NCBI GenBank assembly: GCA_964432925.1
Contig: CAYSPM010000028.1
Span: forward strand, 1 to 22,230
Length of the DNA: 22,230 nucleotides
Reading direction: 5' to 3'
From: CAYNTC01 sp964432925
Lineage (GTDB): Bacteria > Planctomycetota > Phycisphaerae > Sedimentisphaerales > Anaerobacaceae
Part shown: piece by piece, positions 13,950 through 21,524 of the stretch
How the letters are laid out: each line of letters starts with the position of its first letter
How positions within the stretch are numbered: position 1 is the stretch's first letter
Notes under the pieces: generated by a model
What the model saw: only the letters and a program-made list of their open reading frames with translations
The model's database searches: none
Told to the model about the DNA's origin: nothing
Program-made: the position numbers and the translations under genes

Positions 13950-16637
13950 ATGCGTCCAAGTTGGCAGTTCCGGTTAGGTAGCATCGATGACTTAATGCAG
14001 ATTGCCCGAGAGCTTAATCTTTCAATTGATGCTAATGGTGACGTTTCAAATCTGGCTGAGCCTGTTCAGGCGGGATCGCTTTTCATACCAAATTCGCTTG
14101 CAGTCCATCCTATGGAGGGCTGTGATGGCGATTCACAGGGAAGACCCGGCAAATTAACCTTTCGACGATATGATAGGTTTGCAGGTGGGGGAGCCGGCCT
14201 GCTTTGGGCTGAGGCAATCGCCGTTGTGCCGGAAGGCAGAGCTAACCCGAGACAATTATGGATCAATAGCAAAAACATGGAAGACTTTGCAGCGCTGGTC
14301 AAGCTAATCCGCCAGCGAGCAGCCCAGCACATGGGATCTAACCACAAGCCCGTTATCGTAGCCCAATTGACACATTCGGGAAGATACAGCAAACCCGAAG
14401 GTATAGCTCGACCTATCATTCCGCAGCGCGATCCTTACCGCGATGCACTTGTACCGCAGCAGCCGCCAAATCCAAAAGTTAAAAGCAGAATACCGGCTGA
14501 TTGGCCTATCGTAGCTGACGAGTACCTCGATGAGCTTCAGCAGGCGTATGTTGATGCGGCTAAAATTGCTTTTGAAGTGGGCTTTGATGCGGTGGATGTG
14601 AAGTCATGTCACGGATATTTGATAAACGAGCTTCTCACCAGCCATAACAGGAGAGGAAAGTATGGCGGCTCATTCGAAAACCGGACACGATTTTTATTGG
14701 ATGTTATTGATAAGATTCATAAAGAGCTTGGCGAGGACAAACCGGTAGTTACCCGGCTTGGCATCTACGATGCAATACCATATCCCTACGGATGGGCGGT
14801 TGACAAAGATGATTACACCAAGCCCGATTTAACAGAGCCCAAGAAGCTAATCACGCTTTTACAGCAGCGAGGTGTCAAACTAATTAATATCACAATTGCA
14901 AATCCCTATTTCAATCCGCATGTAGGCAGGCCCTTCAATGAACCAATCGTCGGAGGCTATGATGAGCCTGAACACCCGCTCGTTGGTGTAGCAAGGTTAA
15001 TTAAGCTGACGGGTGAGGTTCAAAAAGAGTTCCCAGATATTGCTCTGGTTGGTACCGGTTACAGTTGGCTGAGGACACTGTTTGCCAATGTGGCAGCGGC
15101 GAGCAAGGCAAAGGGCCTGGTGACATTGGTCGGCGCGGGTAGAATGGCCTTTGCGTATCCTGACTTTGCCAGGGACATTCTAACTGCCGGCAGGATGTAT
15201 CCGGAAAAAGTCTGCGTAGGTTGCAGCGGCTGTACCCAGATAATGCGCGATGGTGGAATGACAGGTTGTGTGGTCAGAGATAACGAAGTCTATGGGCCGA
15301 TCTTCGAGCACGGCAGAATGAGCGATAGGGACAATCTCGTCCGGCTTGCGTCTGCCTGTCGTCAGTGTCAGGAGCCGACATGCCAGTTAGCTTGCCCTGC
15401 GTGCGTTGATATACCGGAGTTTATTTCTCTTTTCCTTGATGGCGACGATCGGGATGCTTACGAAGTGCTCAGAGAGAAGAACATCTTTCCAGAGATTTGT
15501 GCCTGGCTGTGTCCCGTTGAGCAGCAGTGCCAGGGTAATTGCCTGCAGAAATTCATCGGCGATGGGCCTATACCAATCGCTCATATACAAAAATATTTAG
15601 CTGAGCAGGCGAATAAAAATGGCTGGTCGAAGTTGAATATACCGACCAAGGCAACCGACAAGCGCGTCGCGATCATCGGCGCGGGTCCAGCAGGACTGGC
15701 CTGCGCGGCAAAGTTGCTTGAGGCTGGACACACTGTAACGATTTTTGATAAAAGCAAAAACTTCGGTGGGATGATAGAATCAGTTATTCCGCCTGACAGG
15801 CAATGTAGTTCATTGAGAAACGAACTTTCGGCTGTTTTTGCTGATATTTCTAAAGGCCGAATGAACCTCCAGCTTGGCCATGAACTTACTGCCGAATATA
15901 ATTTGGATACTATTATGGCACAGGGCTTCGATGCCGCCTTTATCGGTATGGGGTTGCCCGGCGTAATGAGCATCAGCCGAGGCGACAAACCACAGGGCCT
16001 GCACAATGCCATAGATTTTCTCTCGGCTGCCAAGGAATCGACCGGCCTTGAGCTTACCGGCAAGCGCGTTGCTGTCATAGGTGGTGGTAACACCGCGATG
16101 GATGCTGCGGTTGCGGCAAAAGCGCTTGGGGCTGCTGATGTTTACATTATTTATCGGCGCTCTTTCAAAGAAATGCCAGCCTGGAGCAAAGAGCGCAATC
16201 AGGCAATAGAAAATGGCGTGCACTTTTTGATTCTCACTATGCCGCTCGGATACAAATCAAATAAGGGAATACTTACAGGCATAAGACTTTGCCCCACCAG
16301 GCTGGGTCAACCGGATGATACCGGCCGACGCAGACCAGAGCCGATAGAATCGAGCGCCTATGACCTTGATATGGGTATCGTGGTTGAGGCCTTAGGCCAG
16401 AAGTCTCCACCGCAAATTAAACAGTTGCTTCCAGGGGTGGAGTTGAAGAATGGCCTGATAAGGACAAATGATGATACATTGGCTACTCGTAGCTTAGCTA
16501 CAAGCAGGCTGGGTGTTTTTGCAGGCGGAGATCTTGTCAGAGGACCTTCAACGGTTGTTTCGGCTGTAGCAGATGGAATGAAGGCTGCGAAACAGATACA
16601 CCAATTTCTCAGCGAAAAGCGTGAAAAAGGAGACTAA
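13950..16637 (+). CDS. OYE-type flavin oxidoreductase fused to GltD-like FAD/NAD(P) iron-sulfur module
   Basis: The 895-aa protein has three modules. Residues 1-415 are an FMN-binding TIM barrel of the Old Yellow Enzyme class (VAQLTHSGR, HGYLINELLTSHNRR, YGGSFENRTRF). Next comes a [4Fe-4S] motif like that of 2,4-dienoyl-CoA reductase, CVGCSGCTQIMRDGGMTGC (about 421-439). Then follows a GltD/DPYD-like double cluster domain: CRQCQEPTCQLACP (about 469) and CAWLCPVEQQCQGNC (about 516). The C-terminal part binds FAD (VAIIGAGPAGLACAA, about 572) and NAD(P) (VAVIGGGNTAMDAA, about 706). It should pass electrons from NAD(P)H via FAD and iron-sulfur clusters to FMN, to reduce an activated C=C bond; the substrate is unknown. 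I chose ATG 13950 over a TTG at 13905 that overlaps the uvrA stop. It leads a six-gene run. Confidence 0.88.
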   Translation: MRPSWQFRLGSIDDLMQIARELNLSIDANGDVSNLAEPVQAGSLFIPNSLAVHPMEGCDGDSQGRPGKLTFRRYDRFAGGGAGLLWAEAIAVVPEGRANPRQLWINSKNMEDFAALVKLIRQRAAQHMGSNHKPVIVAQLTHSGRYSKPEGIARPIIPQRDPYRDALVPQQPPNPKVKSRIPADWPIVADEYLDELQQAYVDAAKIAFEVGFDAVDVKSCHGYLINELLTSHNRRGKYGGSFENRTRFLLDVIDKIHKELGEDKPVVTRLGIYDAIPYPYGWAVDKDDYTKPDLTEPKKLITLLQQRGVKLINITIANPYFNPHVGRPFNEPIVGGYDEPEHPLVGVARLIKLTGEVQKEFPDIALVGTGYSWLRTLFANVAAASKAKGLVTLVGAGRMAFAYPDFARDILTAGRMYPEKVCVGCSGCTQIMRDGGMTGCVVRDNEVYGPIFEHGRMSDRDNLVRLASACRQCQEPTCQLACPACVDIPEFISLFLDGDDRDAYEVLREKNIFPEICAWLCPVEQQCQGNCLQKFIGDGPIPIAHIQKYLAEQANKNGWSKLNIPTKATDKRVAIIGAGPAGLACAAKLLEAGHTVTIFDKSKNFGGMIESVIPPDRQCSSLRNELSAVFADISKGRMNLQLGHELTAEYNLDTIMAQGFDAAFIGMGLPGVMSISRGDKPQGLHNAIDFLSAAKESTGLELTGKRVAVIGGGNTAMDAAVAAKALGAADVYIIYRRSFKEMPAWSKERNQAIENGVHFLILTMPLGYKSNKGILTGIRLCPTRLGQPDDTGRRRPEPIESSAYDLDMGIVVEALGQKSPPQIKQLLPGVELKNGLIRTNDDTLATRSLATSRLGVFAGGDLVRGPSTVVSAVADGMKAAKQIHQFLSEKREKGD

Positions 16638-16640
16638 CAG

Positions 16641-17411
16641 ATGAACGAGCGACCAGTAGCTATTGTTACAGGAGCAAGTCGTGGCATCGGAAGAGCTATT
16701 GCGCTCGAAGTGGCATCGATAGGTTATGACCTTGTTATTAACCGTTTTCAAAATACCACTCCACAAACGCAGAAAGAAGCTGAAGCCCTTGGCGCCCGTT
16801 GCGGGTTTGTGCCAGGTGACATCGGAGAAGCCAAAACAAGGCAACAGATTATCGATTTGACCAAAAGTAAATTCGAGCGCTGTGATATACTCGTAAATAA
16901 TGCAGGCGTTGCTCCCTTGCAGCGCCTGGATATCCTCGAAGCGACCGAAGAAAGCTTCGAAAGGGTGCTCAACATGAATCTCAAAGGACCTTACTTTTTG
17001 ACCCAGCAGGTAGCTAACTGGATGATCCAACAGAGACAGCAACACTCCAACCGTGCCCTTCGCGTTGTAAATATCGGCTCCATTTCTTCCTACACCAGCT
17101 CACCCTCAAGAGGTGAGTACTGTATCAGTAAAGCCGGCATATCAATGATGACAAAGCTTTATGCCGATAGATTGGCTGAATACGATATCGGCGTTTTTGA
17201 GGTCAGCCCGGGAATCATAGAGACCGACATGACCAGAGCCGTTAAGAAAAAATACGATAGGCTAATTACTGAGGGGCTTACACCAATTAAAAGATGGGGC
17301 CAGCCTGAGGATGTCGCAAGAGCAGTTGGTGCTATCGCCGAAGGCAAACTCGATTTCTCTACAGGTAGCATAATACATGTTGATGGTGGATTTCATTTAA
17401 GAAGACTGTAA
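16641..17411 (+). CDS. Short-chain dehydrogenase/reductase (FabG-like)
   Basis: This 256-aa classical SDR has the NAD(P)-binding TGASRGIGRAIA motif (residues 10-21), the NNAGVA motif and the catalytic Ser-Tyr-Lys: serine in IGSISSYTS, then EYCISKAG with the tyrosine and lysine. SPGIIETDM and the final IIHVDGGFHLR are also standard. Such proteins are often labelled 3-ketoacyl-ACP reductase, but nothing in this cluster concerns fatty acids. The context (KDPG-type aldolase, sugar kinase) makes a sugar, polyol or sugar-acid dehydrogenase more likely. A strong AAGGAG lies 9 nt before the ATG, and the start is 3 nt after the stop of the flavin reductase gene. The insert QQRQQHSNRALR before the catalytic serine may contribute to substrate or oligomer contacts. 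Confidence 0.9.
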   Translation: MNERPVAIVTGASRGIGRAIALEVASIGYDLVINRFQNTTPQTQKEAEALGARCGFVPGDIGEAKTRQQIIDLTKSKFERCDILVNNAGVAPLQRLDILEATEESFERVLNMNLKGPYFLTQQVANWMIQQRQQHSNRALRVVNIGSISSYTSSPSRGEYCISKAGISMMTKLYADRLAEYDIGVFEVSPGIIETDMTRAVKKKYDRLITEGLTPIKRWGQPEDVARAVGAIAEGKLDFSTGSIIHVDGGFHLRRL

Positions 17412-17458
17412 ATGGTAATTGGTTAAATGGTGAGTGGTTAAATGGATACCAATTTACC
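17412..17458. repeat. Tandem 15-bp repeat and possible stem-loop between SDR and aldolase genes
   Basis: Two tandem units, ATGGTAATTGGTTAA (17412-17426) and ATGGTGAGTGGTTAA (17427-17441), agree at 13 of 15 positions, and a third begins with ATGG. The first unit's GGTAATTGG can also pair with CCAATTTACC (17449-17458) with one bulged base. This lies in the only sizeable gap (113 nt) of the plus-strand run and could affect mRNA stability; no terminator-like T-run follows. Confidence 0.45.
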
Positions 17459-17524
17459 CATCGTCTGTTACCGGTCTTACAAGGGTGGAAGTTTTCGATT
17501 TTGAGTTTCTGGGAGTAATCATAT

Positions 17525-18310
17525 ATGGATATAAAAAGTACAATTACTACCCTTCTCAGAGATGGGCTTATTCTTGTTTTTAATCAGGATAAACTCGATG
17601 TTGTTCGAACAGCCGAGGCACTTATAAAAGCCGGTGTGAACAATATGGAGGTTACCTGTCGTATAAAAAAGCCTTTAGAAAAACTTGAGGCTTTATGCAA
17701 AGAACTTCCGGATTTCGTAGCAGGTGCAGCAAGTTTAATTGACTCACCGCAAATGCTTGGTGTTTACAACAAGGCTAATCAACAGGACCCATTGCCGGAA
17801 CTTTCTCAGGCAGTTGATGCCGGCGTGAAATTCCTTGTTTCAGCGGCGAATTTCCGGGAGGAAAGCTTCAAAAAATTCGCTGGTAAAATAGCAATGATAC
17901 CGGGGTGCAGCACGGTAACTGAAGTAATCGGGCAGTTTTCCAAGGGAGCGAATCTTTGCAAGATATTTCCAGCTAAGCAATTGGGTGGGCCCGCCTTTAT
18001 TAAGGCAATTGACCCAGCTATTCATAAGATGATTAGCCTGGTGCCTACCGGCGGTACAAACGCTGGCAATATTCCCGGCTATATCGGCGTGGGTGTCCTG
18101 GTACTGGGCGGCTCATTCAGTATGATTGAAAAGGAAACAATGAAGAAAATAATCGACGGGCAGGACTATAACCTTTTAGCCGAGGAACTAAAAAAGATTA
18201 AGCAACTAATAGACCAGCAGCGATCGATTAAGTATGCCGGCCTTGATTTTTCTAAAGCGACCATCGAACAGATAAGCCAGGTTACCAAAAGAAAGTTCAA
18301 CCTCAATTGA
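17525..18310 (+). CDS. KDPG/KHG-type aldolase (2-keto-3-deoxy-6-phosphogluconate aldolase family), long form
   Basis: The protein is a class I aldolase barrel that normally cleaves 2-keto-3-deoxy-phospho-sugar acids into pyruvate and an aldehyde by way of a Schiff base. The catalytic glutamate and phosphate-binding arginine are in MEVTCRIKKPLE (about residue 42), the Schiff-base lysine is in CKIFPAKQLGGPAFIKAI (about 142), and PTGGTNAGN follows. At 261 aa it is about 50 residues longer than E. coli Eda. The extra length is mainly a loop in the middle (YNKANQQDPLPELSQ) and a helical C-terminal tail (LDFSKATIEQISQVTKRKF). GGGAG lies about 9 nt before the ATG. With the kinase downstream this resembles an Entner-Doudoroff-like lower branch, but the substrate may be another 2-keto-3-deoxy acid. 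Confidence 0.85.
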   Translation: MDIKSTITTLLRDGLILVFNQDKLDVVRTAEALIKAGVNNMEVTCRIKKPLEKLEALCKELPDFVAGAASLIDSPQMLGVYNKANQQDPLPELSQAVDAGVKFLVSAANFREESFKKFAGKIAMIPGCSTVTEVIGQFSKGANLCKIFPAKQLGGPAFIKAIDPAIHKMISLVPTGGTNAGNIPGYIGVGVLVLGGSFSMIEKETMKKIIDGQDYNLLAEELKKIKQLIDQQRSIKYAGLDFSKATIEQISQVTKRKFNLN

Positions 18311-18326
18311 TAGGTATTTCGCGATT

Positions 18327-20360
18327 GTGGAAACCAGGAAAGTGGGCAGCCACACAATTAACATCCAACGTTTCAACAGTGTCATAGTTGGTGCTGGTGC
18401 TGCGGGCATGAACTGCGCCGTGCATCTTTATGAATTCATGCGTGACAAGAAAGTCAAGAATCCCGGCAGCAGGATAGCGGTAGTGACACGCGGTATCGGC
18501 TTGGGCGCATCACGTATGAGCGGCTCGGATAAACAGACCTACTATAAGATAGGCACCAGTCCAAATGTGCCGGATAGCGCGGTTGAGTTTTCTAAGAGTC
18601 TAACTGCAGCAGGGTGCTGCCATGGCGATTTAGCATTAGCTGAAGGTATCAACTCGCTGAGAGAGTTTTATCATCTCGTTCAGCTCGGTGTCCCTTTTCC
18701 CCACGATCCTATGGGTAGCTACATCGGCTATAAGACCGACCACGACCCTTACGAGCGTGCTACTTCAGCAGGTCCCAAGACCAGCAGATTCATGAGCGAG
18801 TGTCTCCAGGCCCAGGCTGAGAAGTATGGCATTAATATATTTGATGACCAGGAGGTTGTGCAATTGCTCTCGATTGGTTCCGGCAGCTCCAAAAGGCTCA
18901 CAGGAGTCGTCACACTCGACAAGAACAAAAGCAAAGGCTCTGATTTTACCTTGAATGTATATTTGTGCCGAAATTTGGTGCTTGCTGCCGGTGGTCCCGG
19001 GGAACTCTATGAAACAACTGTTTATCCTAAGGGCCAGGTAGGTATACATGGGCTGGCATTTGAGGCAGGCTTGGCAGCCGAGAATTTGACTGAGTCTCAG
19101 TTTGGCCTTGCCAGCATCAAGTTTCGCTGGAATGTCTCGGGTACTTATATGCAGGTCGTGCCTTGGATATTTAGCACGGACGCGAACGGCGGTGATGAAC
19201 AGGAATTCCTGACCAGGTTTTTCCCCACTATGAGCAAAATGGCTACGAATATTTTTCTGAAAGGTTATCAGTGGCCTTTCGATCCCCAGAAGATTGAGAA
19301 CCTACAGTCTTCATTGATAGACGTACTGGTATTTAATGAAACGCAAAAAGGCCGGCGTGTATTTATGGATTTTCGACAGAATCCTGTTCCCGGGTTATCC
19401 ATGAAGGAATTCGATCTTAACGACCTTGAGCAAGAGGCCCTAACCTATCTGACAAATACTGGCGCAATGCAGTCCACACCCATCGAACGACTAAAACACA
19501 TGAATCCTTTGGCGATTGATATATATAAGGAAAACGGCATCGATCTGTACACTGAGCCTCTTGAGATTGCTGTTTGTGCTCAGCATAATAATGGTGGTTT
19601 TGCGGTGAATCGGTGGTGGGAGTCGAATATCCCCGGAACCTTTATCATCGGCGAAATGGCAGGTACTCACGGAGTCAAAAGACCGGGAGGCTCGGCCCTG
19701 AATGCGGGACAGACCGGCGGTCTGCGAGCAGCCGAATATATAGTCAACGTATATGGCCCCGATCCTTGCGACTATGATGATAGGCTCATTGAGGAACAGC
19801 TCAAAATCTGTGTCGAGAAACTTGAAAAAATGGTCAGCTCCCGGAGTCCTCTTATGCCTGGAAAAGTTATGAAGGATATCCGCAGACGTATGACTACCTC
19901 TGCTGGACATATTCGTCAACTTGACGATGCCCGTAGTGCCTTGGCTGATGCCCTTGGTTTATATCGGAGTATCGAATCTGATGGCTTCCAATTAGGTGAC
20001 AAAGCAGATATGGTTGATGCTGTTCTGGCGCGTCATTTATCTTTGGCAAGTGTCGGCTACCTCAAGGCCATCGTGACATTATTTTCTCAGGACAGCGGCT
20101 CACGAGGTTCGCATCTGGTTCTCGCCGATGACGGAACTGAGATACATCCGGATGTTATTGATAAAGCTACCGGAAAGCCGTTACGGTTCAAGCCGGAGAA
20201 CACAAAACTGCGCAGCTCTATCCTGCGTATCGAGTACGATAGCAGCAAGTCAGACCTTTTCCGAACAACAAATGTTGAGCCAAGACCTTTGCCGACCGAA
20301 AGAAAAGCATTTGAGCCTGCCTGGCGGGATTATATAGAGGGAAAAATCTACAGCGGCTAA
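18327..20360 (+). CDS. FAD-binding SdhA/FrdA/L-aspartate-oxidase-like flavoprotein
   Basis: This 677-aa flavoprotein has an N-terminal FAD-binding motif, VIVGAGAAGMNCAVHL (about residues 19-34). The capping and active-site region has AQHNNGGFAVNRWW, then FIIGEMAGTHGVKRPGGSAL, aligned by eye with the HxxGG and GLHGANRLGSNSL blocks of fumarate reductase, including the catalytic arginine. The C-terminal SGSRGSHL resembles ESRGAH. The segment where SdhA/FrdA carry the histidine that binds FAD covalently reads GASRMSGSDKQTYYK, with no histidine, so FAD is probably non-covalent, as in aspartate oxidase. It likely oxidises or reduces a C-C bond next to a carboxylate. No iron-sulfur or membrane subunit is nearby. 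The start is a GTG at 18327, 16 nt after the aldolase stop, with a weak Shine-Dalgarno. Confidence 0.83.
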   Translation: METRKVGSHTINIQRFNSVIVGAGAAGMNCAVHLYEFMRDKKVKNPGSRIAVVTRGIGLGASRMSGSDKQTYYKIGTSPNVPDSAVEFSKSLTAAGCCHGDLALAEGINSLREFYHLVQLGVPFPHDPMGSYIGYKTDHDPYERATSAGPKTSRFMSECLQAQAEKYGINIFDDQEVVQLLSIGSGSSKRLTGVVTLDKNKSKGSDFTLNVYLCRNLVLAAGGPGELYETTVYPKGQVGIHGLAFEAGLAAENLTESQFGLASIKFRWNVSGTYMQVVPWIFSTDANGGDEQEFLTRFFPTMSKMATNIFLKGYQWPFDPQKIENLQSSLIDVLVFNETQKGRRVFMDFRQNPVPGLSMKEFDLNDLEQEALTYLTNTGAMQSTPIERLKHMNPLAIDIYKENGIDLYTEPLEIAVCAQHNNGGFAVNRWWESNIPGTFIIGEMAGTHGVKRPGGSALNAGQTGGLRAAEYIVNVYGPDPCDYDDRLIEEQLKICVEKLEKMVSSRSPLMPGKVMKDIRRRMTTSAGHIRQLDDARSALADALGLYRSIESDGFQLGDKADMVDAVLARHLSLASVGYLKAIVTLFSQDSGSRGSHLVLADDGTEIHPDVIDKATGKPLRFKPENTKLRSSILRIEYDSSKSDLFRTTNVEPRPLPTERKAFEPAWRDYIEGKIYSG

Positions 20361-20374
20361 CGTATATCTGAAAG

Positions 20375-21484
20375 ATGCTCTTTATGGCGCTAATAAATAT
20401 GAAGCCCGCGTCACAATGCAAGTATGACATACTATCACTGGGTGAAATAATGATTCGCTTAGACCCGGGCGAAGAAAGGATTCATACGACCCGACATTTT
20501 CGGGTTTGGGAAGGCGGCGGCGAGTACAATGTCGTTAGAGGTCTAAAGCGGTGTTTCGGAAAAAGGGCGGCGGTAGTAACAGCAATCACCGATAACCCGG
20601 TGGGTAGACTCCTCGATGATTTGATGTACCAGAGTGGTGTCAACATGGAGTATGTCAAATGGGTTCCGTACGATGGGATTGGCAGGAAAGTAAGGGTTGG
20701 CTTGAACTTCACGGAGCGAGGCTTTGGCCTGCGAGTTGCTGTAGGTTGTTCGGATAGGGCAAACAGCGCCGCCTCTCAATTGAAAAAAGGAGATATTGAC
20801 TGGGAAAAGATTTTTGGTCAGGACAGTATCTGCTGGTTTCATGCCGGAGGTATATTCGCGGGCCTTTCCGAAACGACGCCGGATGTCATTCTGGAAGCGG
20901 TGACAACTGCAAAGAAGTACGGCACTATAGTCTCATACGATCTGAACTATCGCAAGTCGCTCTGGCAGGATATCGGCGGACAGGAAAAGGCAAAGCAGAT
21001 AAATCACGCCATCGCCCCTTATGTTGACGTGATGCTGGGAAATGAAGAGGATTTCACAGCGGCACTCGGATTCGAGGTCAAGGGAATGGATAAAGGTTAT
21101 TCAAAGCTCGACCCGGCAAACTTCAAGAAGATGATTGCTGAGGTGGTAAAGGAATTTGCGAACTTGAAAGTCGTAGCCACAACTTTGCGTAGTGCTAAGA
21201 CAGCTTCAGTGAACGACTGGGGCGCGATTATGTATACCGGTGGACAGTTTTATGAAGCGGCGTTAAGGCCCGATCTTGAAATCTATGACCGCGTCGGAGG
21301 TGGTGATAGCTTTGCATCCGGGCTTATATACGGTTTGATGGAAGGAAAGTCCCCTGCGGATGTTGTGAACTATGGCGCAGCTCATGGTGCACTGGCTATG
21401 ACCACTCCCGGCGATACAACCACGGCCAGTCTAAGTGAAGTTGAGAAGGTCATGCGAGGCGGTGGTGCCAGAGTCGACCGATAG
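20375..21484 (+). CDS. PfkB-family sugar kinase, 2-keto-3-deoxygluconate kinase-like
   Basis: This 369-aa ribokinase-fold kinase has the N-terminal DILSLGEIMIRLDPGEERI that is typical of KDG kinases. The first PfkB signature region is WEGGGEYNVVRGLKRCFG, and the second signature is DRVGGGDSFASGLIYGL, with the catalytic aspartate in GGGDSF. VSYDLNYRKSLW and VMLGNEEDF are also conserved in KDG-kinase-like members. It should phosphorylate a sugar or 2-keto-3-deoxy sugar acid with ATP; its product could feed the KDPG-type aldolase in the same run. It starts 14 nt after the flavoprotein gene. In-frame ATGs at 20384 and 20399 are possible alternatives; the domain begins only at about residue 17, so the first few residues are uncertain. 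Confidence 0.85.
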   Translation: MLFMALINMKPASQCKYDILSLGEIMIRLDPGEERIHTTRHFRVWEGGGEYNVVRGLKRCFGKRAAVVTAITDNPVGRLLDDLMYQSGVNMEYVKWVPYDGIGRKVRVGLNFTERGFGLRVAVGCSDRANSAASQLKKGDIDWEKIFGQDSICWFHAGGIFAGLSETTPDVILEAVTTAKKYGTIVSYDLNYRKSLWQDIGGQEKAKQINHAIAPYVDVMLGNEEDFTAALGFEVKGMDKGYSKLDPANFKKMIAEVVKEFANLKVVATTLRSAKTASVNDWGAIMYTGGQFYEAALRPDLEIYDRVGGGDSFASGLIYGLMEGKSPADVVNYGAAHGALAMTTPGDTTTASLSEVEKVMRGGGARVDR

Positions 21485-21524
21485 ATTCTGTAAAAGACTT
21501 GATGAGATTTTTCTTTGGAAAATA

